18,693 bases of DNA from positions 1 through 18,693 of the forward strand of contig JAISTJ010000097.1 of assembly GCA_031272655.1 (NCBI GenBank), read 5' to 3'. This DNA is from Tannerella sp. (lineage in GTDB: Bacteria; Bacteroidota; Bacteroidia; Bacteroidales; Tannerellaceae). Below are positions 14,902-18,693 of this stretch, piece after piece. The position numbers and the translations under genes were made by a program. The notes beneath the pieces were generated by a model, which was not told where the DNA came from, made no database searches, and worked only from the letters and a program-made list of their open reading frames with translations. Within the stretch, counting starts at the first letter, position 1. Every line of letters begins with the position of its first letter.

Positions 14902-14909
14902 CGTTGTTA
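14896..14909. promoter_or_regulatory. Candidate operator: TAACA-N4-TGTTA palindrome
   Basis: On the plus strand TAACA, GCGT, TGTTA form an inverted repeat with perfect 5-bp arms. The symmetry extends outward on both sides (AAATA and TATTT) if one base is allowed to bulge. It covers the -33 region of the kdgK promoter, a usual place for a repressor site. It lies 14 bp after the dnaB stop but lacks a U-run, so it is not a good terminator. Confidence 0.4.
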
Positions 14910-14922
14910 ATATTTTTTTATA

Positions 14923-16452
14923 TCAAAATGGTGTGTTTCCGCCTGTACCGGTGATAAAATCTTCGTTTGAGCCGATTGGCTGCGGGGTAACCCCGACGTC
15001 ATCATTCATGCGGGATGTAAACTCCTGATAACCACCGACATTCGTATCATACTCGGCAAGGTTTTCAAACTTAATAAGTTCTTTTTTGAACCTCAGCCAC
15101 AAGTCTCCGGTGCCGCCGTTACGATGTTTTGCCACAATAATTTCCGCAAGTCCTTCGAGGCTGTTTCCTTCGTTATCCTGCAACATCCCGTAATATTCGG
15201 GGCGGTGGATGAAGCAGACCATATCGGCGTCCTGCTCAATAGCGCCCGATTCACGAAGGTCGGACAACTGCGGCCGTTTGCCTTCCATACCGGAACGTGT
15301 TTCGACGCCTCGATTCAGCTGCGAGAGCGCAATTATCGGAATATCAAGCTCTTTCGCCAATCCCTTCAGCGAGCGCGAAATCATACTGACCTCCTGCTCG
15401 CGGCTACCGTAATTCATCCCGCTGGCGTTCATAAGTTGCAGGTAATCAATTATTATACATTGCACTTTCTCTTCCCTGACCAACCGGCGGGCTTTTGTAC
15501 GCAACTCAAAAACCGACAAACTGGGCGTATCGTCCACATAGATAGGCGCTTCAAAGAGGGTCTTTATCTTGCTGTGGAACTGGTCCCACTCGTATTTGTC
15601 CAAACTTCCGCTCTTAATCTTGTTGCCTTCAATCTCGCATACATTTGTAATCAAACGTGTAACAAGCTGAATATTACTCATTTCAAGCGAAAAAACGGCA
15701 ACCGGTATTTTAAAATCCACAGCCATATTTTTAGCCATAGAAAGGACGAAAGCGGTTTTACCCATCGCAGGACGGGCCGCAATGATGATCAGATCGGACT
15801 TCTGCCAGCCCGAAGTAATCCGGTCGAGCTTTTGATAGCCGCTCGCAATGCCGCTCATGCCGTCTTTCCTCTGGGAGGCAAGCTTTATCACATTCCAGGC
15901 TTCTTTTATTATCGGGTCAATCTGGACGGCGTCTTTCTTAATATTACGTTGCGCAATTTCAAACAGACTGCTTTCGGCTTCCTGCATAAGGTCATCAATA
16001 TCAATAGTTTCGTCGAAAGCTTTCCCCTGTACAAGCCCCGAAAAGTGTATCAGTTCGCGGGCGAGGTGCTTCTGGGCTATGATTTTGGCGTGAACGTCGA
16101 GGTGAACGGTGCTTGTAACGTTGTTGGTAAGCTCCGATATATACAACATGCCGCCTGCTTCCTGCAGATTGCCGTTTCGTTTAAGCTGCTCTATCACCGT
16201 CAGCATGTCAATCTTAGGCTCGCGGTTGTTCGTCAGGTCCCTGATGGCCTCGAAAATCATCCCGTGCCGCTTGTCGTAAAAGCACTCCGGACGAAGGATG
16301 TCGCCGATATTGGATATAGCGTCTTTTTCGAGCATCAACGCCCCAAGGACAACCTTCTCAAGGTCAAGCGCCTGCGGAGGTATCCTGCCTGTGTCGTGTA
16401 CAATCACTTCTACCGGCTTCTTTCTTGCAATTTTTGTCTTGTCTGTTGCCAT
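14923..16452 (-). CDS. dnaB: Replicative DNA helicase
   Basis: Hexameric helicase that unwinds DNA at the replication fork; 509 residues from the chosen start. The N-terminal domain (about 20-120, PPQALDLEKVVLGALMLE) binds primase. The RecA-like domain holds Walker A ARPAMGKT (226-233), Walker B IIIDYLQL (333-340) and the DnaB motif LSQLNRGVETR. The tail (TGTGGNTPF) is short and polar. The longest ORF adds 11 residues; ATG at 16452 (MATDKTK) is preferred, because the longer version would run through the candidate promoter. No intein or insertion is seen. It lies 96 bp downstream of the GT-C membrane protein and 74 bp upstream of kdgK, probably as its own transcript. Confidence 0.96.
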   Translation of the reverse strand: MATDKTKIARKKPVEVIVHDTGRIPPQALDLEKVVLGALMLEKDAISNIGDILRPECFYDKRHGMIFEAIRDLTNNREPKIDMLTVIEQLKRNGNLQEAGGMLYISELTNNVTSTVHLDVHAKIIAQKHLARELIHFSGLVQGKAFDETIDIDDLMQEAESSLFEIAQRNIKKDAVQIDPIIKEAWNVIKLASQRKDGMSGIASGYQKLDRITSGWQKSDLIIIAARPAMGKTAFVLSMAKNMAVDFKIPVAVFSLEMSNIQLVTRLITNVCEIEGNKIKSGSLDKYEWDQFHSKIKTLFEAPIYVDDTPSLSVFELRTKARRLVREEKVQCIIIDYLQLMNASGMNYGSREQEVSMISRSLKGLAKELDIPIIALSQLNRGVETRSGMEGKRPQLSDLRESGAIEQDADMVCFIHRPEYYGMLQDNEGNSLEGLAEIIVAKHRNGGTGDLWLRFKKELIKFENLAEYDTNVGGYQEFTSRMNDDVGVTPQPIGSNEDFITGTGGNTPF

Positions 16453-16474
16453 AAATGTAATAAAAATTTGCCGG

Positions 16475-16490
16475 CAAAAGTACAACTTTT
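16475..16490 (-). promoter_or_regulatory. Candidate dnaB -7 element within a palindrome
   Basis: The minus strand has TACTTTTG (16482-16475), matching TAnnTTTG, 22 bases before the dnaB ATG. It overlaps an inverted repeat on the plus strand, AAAAGT-ACA-ACTTTT (16476-16490). No TTG is found at the -33 distance. Confidence 0.35.
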
Positions 16491-16548
16491 AACGGCAACA
16501 TCGTTCCAGCCGCCGCAAAAGTTATGAACAAGTTTTTAGAAACACGGC

Positions 16549-18480
16549 TTAAGGCCCTATGTATTCGGACAATTCGCAAATCTCATCCTTCCCGATTGTG
16601 TGAATGACTTTGAACGAGTTGGGATACTTCATGGAAATGAAGCTGACATAATGGTGAATGGTGTTGATAAAAAACTGGGATTTTTGATAAGTGTAAAGCC
16701 TTATCCTCGGCAATAACAGGTATTTAACGTTCTGTTCTTTCAGTATAGAAAGCAGGTGGTCGGGCGAAATAATCCTGTACTTGATATTCCTGTTATCCTC
16801 AAGACGTTTTATAAAACCCTCGTAATCAGTAGTATAGCTAAGTCCGGCTTCTTTAATTCCTGCGAGAAAACTGTCATTATACTGTGTCCTGTCAATCTTA
16901 TACATCACCGCCGCAGAAGAAATCGAGTCGCCGACGGCCAACTTCTCTGCATTATCGGATACGAAATAATACTGCATGTAAGGCGACATATCCCCAACTA
17001 TAAAATTCCTGACCTGCACAACAAGATGAACATATTTATCGTTTTCCTCCGCAAGTGTCTGTTTGACCTCATCAATCGGCTCCTGGGGGACATTGAATAT
17101 CCCGACAAAATTCCTTCCGGTATAAATATATGATATACTGGGTTTTCGGCTGACTATTGCCGCATCCTTAGGCAGGTTTTTATCCGCCCACCGGCTCATC
17201 TTGATGAAATTTTCCCAGTCTGCCGTCAGCCCATAGAGGTCATTCCCCATCAGATTTTGCTGTATAACAGGCAGATTCTGCCCCGCTTTCTTGTAAAGAT
17301 GAAAGCCCGTTCCGAGGAATAATGCTATCAGAGCGATAAAATAAACCGGCTTTAAATGAGCTATACTCTTGATTTTCAGCAAATAATACAATCCACCAAG
17401 CAGGAACATCACCGTAAACGGATAGTAAACCATAGTCAGGCGGTCTTGCGACCAAATAGTATGCATCAGGAAAAACGTTACAAACATCATAACTCCCGCA
17501 TACAAACCGGCAAGCAGCAGCGCTTTATTCTTTTTGAAAACAGCTATCAGACTGACAGCGAACATGATATATGCCAAAACGGAAAGCATTGGTTTTGGTT
17601 CAAGCGGCTCGGGGCTGTAAGAACGGAAGCCCAGATATTTGAACAGGAAGCCCCCCAGATAGACATTAGAATTTTCGGCAACCCGTTTACACAGACCCGC
17701 AAAATCTTCCTGCCCTGCTTCGGGATTATAAACATTCTTAGCAAGAAGTCCCCCGAAAGTATAGCTCGAATTAACAGGAACCACCGTATATAACAATCCG
17801 ATGATAACAGCAAAGAAGGCCGAAAAAACAAGCAACCTCTTCCAGTCGCCACGGATGACGAAATACAGCATCAAAACGCCTGTAACACAGAATCCGATCG
17901 TGCGGGTGAACCCTGCGCATACGATCGCGGCTACAAGTATCAGGTACTTTTTCCAGTCTTCCCGTAACGAACCGGCAGTTTCCTGTTGCACAAAATATTT
18001 TATGAAAAAGAAAAAGACTAACGACTGGAAAAGCATGAAAAGAGGCTCGCTGTAGGTGTAGCTTGCGAAGAATAGCACATGCGGGTTAAGGCATACAAGC
18101 GCTAATGCAGGTATCAGTATGATTGCGGGCACATGCTTCTCAAAACTCTTGTAAAAGAACCATATAGCAGCAATCATAAAGATGACGGACAGGAACTTGA
18201 GCAGGATGATTTTCACCCCGAACAGCCCCACAAACGGCGATATCACAATAGGATACAGCGCCCCGTGGCTGCCCGGATATGTCAAATACTTCCAAAAAGC
18301 GTCCGCTGCAATCACATAATCGCAGTCATCACCGCTGAGGCTCACTTTGGTATCAAACAGCACAAGACTGAAAATTGTACCGATAATCAACGCAATAACG
18401 GCAAGCGTAGTCTGGTTGCGCTCTAAATAAGCGCTGATTTCATCTGCCGTACTCTGTTTTTTCTTAACTTCCTTTTTCAT
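16549..18480 (-). CDS. GT-C-fold integral membrane glycosyltransferase-like protein
   Basis: A 643-residue protein with about 10-12 membrane segments between residues 25 and 395 and a soluble C-terminal domain (about 400-643). After the first membrane helix the loop SLSGDDCDY carries Asp51 and Asp52, in the place where GT-C enzymes (PMT, ArnT, GT39 families) have the acidic catalytic residue. SYTYSEPLFMLFQ (140-152) and WSQDRLTMVYYPF (343-355) also resemble lipid-linked-sugar transferases. The soluble part includes SRKPSISYIYTGR, a motif of similar Bacteroidota proteins. ATG at 18480 follows GGGGAA and is preferred over the ORF start at 18501. Divergent from a GT4 glycosyltransferase gene, which suggests an envelope-glycan role. 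Donor and acceptor are unknown. Confidence 0.78.
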   Translation of the reverse strand: MKKEVKKKQSTADEISAYLERNQTTLAVIALIIGTIFSLVLFDTKVSLSGDDCDYVIAADAFWKYLTYPGSHGALYPIVISPFVGLFGVKIILLKFLSVIFMIAAIWFFYKSFEKHVPAIILIPALALVCLNPHVLFFASYTYSEPLFMLFQSLVFFFFIKYFVQQETAGSLREDWKKYLILVAAIVCAGFTRTIGFCVTGVLMLYFVIRGDWKRLLVFSAFFAVIIGLLYTVVPVNSSYTFGGLLAKNVYNPEAGQEDFAGLCKRVAENSNVYLGGFLFKYLGFRSYSPEPLEPKPMLSVLAYIMFAVSLIAVFKKNKALLLAGLYAGVMMFVTFFLMHTIWSQDRLTMVYYPFTVMFLLGGLYYLLKIKSIAHLKPVYFIALIALFLGTGFHLYKKAGQNLPVIQQNLMGNDLYGLTADWENFIKMSRWADKNLPKDAAIVSRKPSISYIYTGRNFVGIFNVPQEPIDEVKQTLAEENDKYVHLVVQVRNFIVGDMSPYMQYYFVSDNAEKLAVGDSISSAAVMYKIDRTQYNDSFLAGIKEAGLSYTTDYEGFIKRLEDNRNIKYRIISPDHLLSILKEQNVKYLLLPRIRLYTYQKSQFFINTIHHYVSFISMKYPNSFKVIHTIGKDEICELSEYIGP

Positions 18481-18512
18481 ATTTCCCCGAAATAAAATCA
18501 ACTTCCAAACCG

Positions 18513-18550
18513 CAAAATTACAGTAAAAATTTAAAAAATCACTACTTTTG
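18513..18550. promoter_or_regulatory. Overlapping divergent promoters of the GT-C and GT4 genes
   Basis: Two -7 elements point apart: TAATTTTG on the minus strand (18520-18513) and TACTTTTG on the plus strand (18543-18550), separated by 22 bp. The -33 region of each therefore falls on or next to the -7 of the other. No perfect TTG is present for either; TTA at 18518-18520 is 22 bases before the plus element. Confidence 0.45.
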
Positions 18551-18574
18551 CAGAAATTTTATAAGAATGCGGTT

Positions 18575-18693
18575 ATGAATATACTTCATCTTACTTCTAC
18601 GGATTTGCGCGGCGCGGGCAGTTGTGTGGCGGCGCTCAACTCATTGCTTAACGCTAACGGGCATCATTCCCGTGCGGTGGTCGTGTTCAAAAC
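18575..18693 (+). CDS. N-terminal fragment of a family 4 glycosyltransferase
   Basis: The gene runs off the window after 39 codons. The visible N-terminus, MNILHLTSTDLRGAG followed by SCVAALNSLLNANGHHSRAVV, is the first beta strand and glycine-rich loop of a GT-B-fold glycosyltransferase of the GT4 (glycogen synthase/WaaG-like) type, where the acceptor-binding domain begins. No Shine-Dalgarno sequence is seen; TACTTTTG at 18543-18550 gives a leader of roughly 20 nt. It is divergent from the GT-C-like gene, so this end of the window may enter a glycan biosynthesis region. Subfamily and substrate cannot be judged from 39 residues. Confidence 0.7.
   Translation, partial: MNILHLTSTDLRGAGSCVAALNSLLNANGHHSRAVVVFK

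Noticed and set aside
14896..14909. Intrinsic terminator after dnaB
   Set aside because: The stem is short and AT-rich and is not followed by a U-run on the minus strand; its position over the kdgK promoter fits an operator better.
15124..16527. Long plus-strand ORF (467 codons) opposite dnaB
   Set aside because: It lies almost wholly antisense to the well-supported dnaB gene, has no recognisable motif or ribosome-binding site, and its composition looks like a mirror of dnaB codons.
1..18693. Mobile element, prophage or defence island
   Set aside because: No transposase, integrase, phage, restriction or toxin-antitoxin gene was recognised; most genes are housekeeping families.

Overview
The window looks like core chromosome of a Bacteroidota bacterium, most likely order Bacteroidales. 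This rests on four things: the gene families present, the near absence of Shine-Dalgarno sequences, several upstream elements matching the Bacteroides promoter (TTG, about 20 bases, TAnnTTTG), and very short intergenic gaps. No rRNA, tRNA, IS element, CRISPR array or phage gene was found, and no gap without a gene exceeds about 160 bp.

Left part (1-5373): the 3' end of a probable beta-barrel protein meets a Gfo/Idh/MocA oxidoreductase tail to tail, with a GH3-family acyl-adenylating enzyme upstream of the oxidoreductase on the same strand. Diverging from these is a pfkA-rnhA pair (phosphofructokinase; RNase HI with a viroplasmin domain). It runs tail to tail, 3 bp apart, into acpP-fabF-rnc, a conserved fatty-acid and RNase III operon read leftward.

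Middle part (6897-9078): a divergent control region separates acpP from a rightward operon of purN, a lipopolysaccharide-kinase-like (InaA-type) protein and a family 2 glycosyltransferase. The three genes overlap by 4 bp at each junction.

Right part (9086-18480), all leftward: a GT-C-type membrane glycosyltransferase; dnaB; kdgK and an ExuT-like hexuronate transporter (uptake and phosphorylation steps of uronate catabolism); an exported SagB-type nitroreductase; a Pro/Gln-rich conserved protein; rsmI; and a coiled-coil lipoprotein resembling Bacteroides Cbp1 collagen-binding adhesins. A family 4 glycosyltransferase starts divergently at 18575 and runs off the window.

Most genes are housekeeping or common Bacteroidales families, and I see no clearly new multi-gene defence or metabolic system. 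The points most worth a second look are an AATTAAGAATTA-type repeat at three gene ends, which supplies the stop codon for two of them; a palindrome over the kdgK promoter; mutually overlapping divergent promoters; purN joined to cell-envelope genes; and the Pro/Gln-linker protein next to rsmI. Several coding starts are moved from the longest ORF to an internal ATG on ribosome-binding-site or family-alignment grounds.
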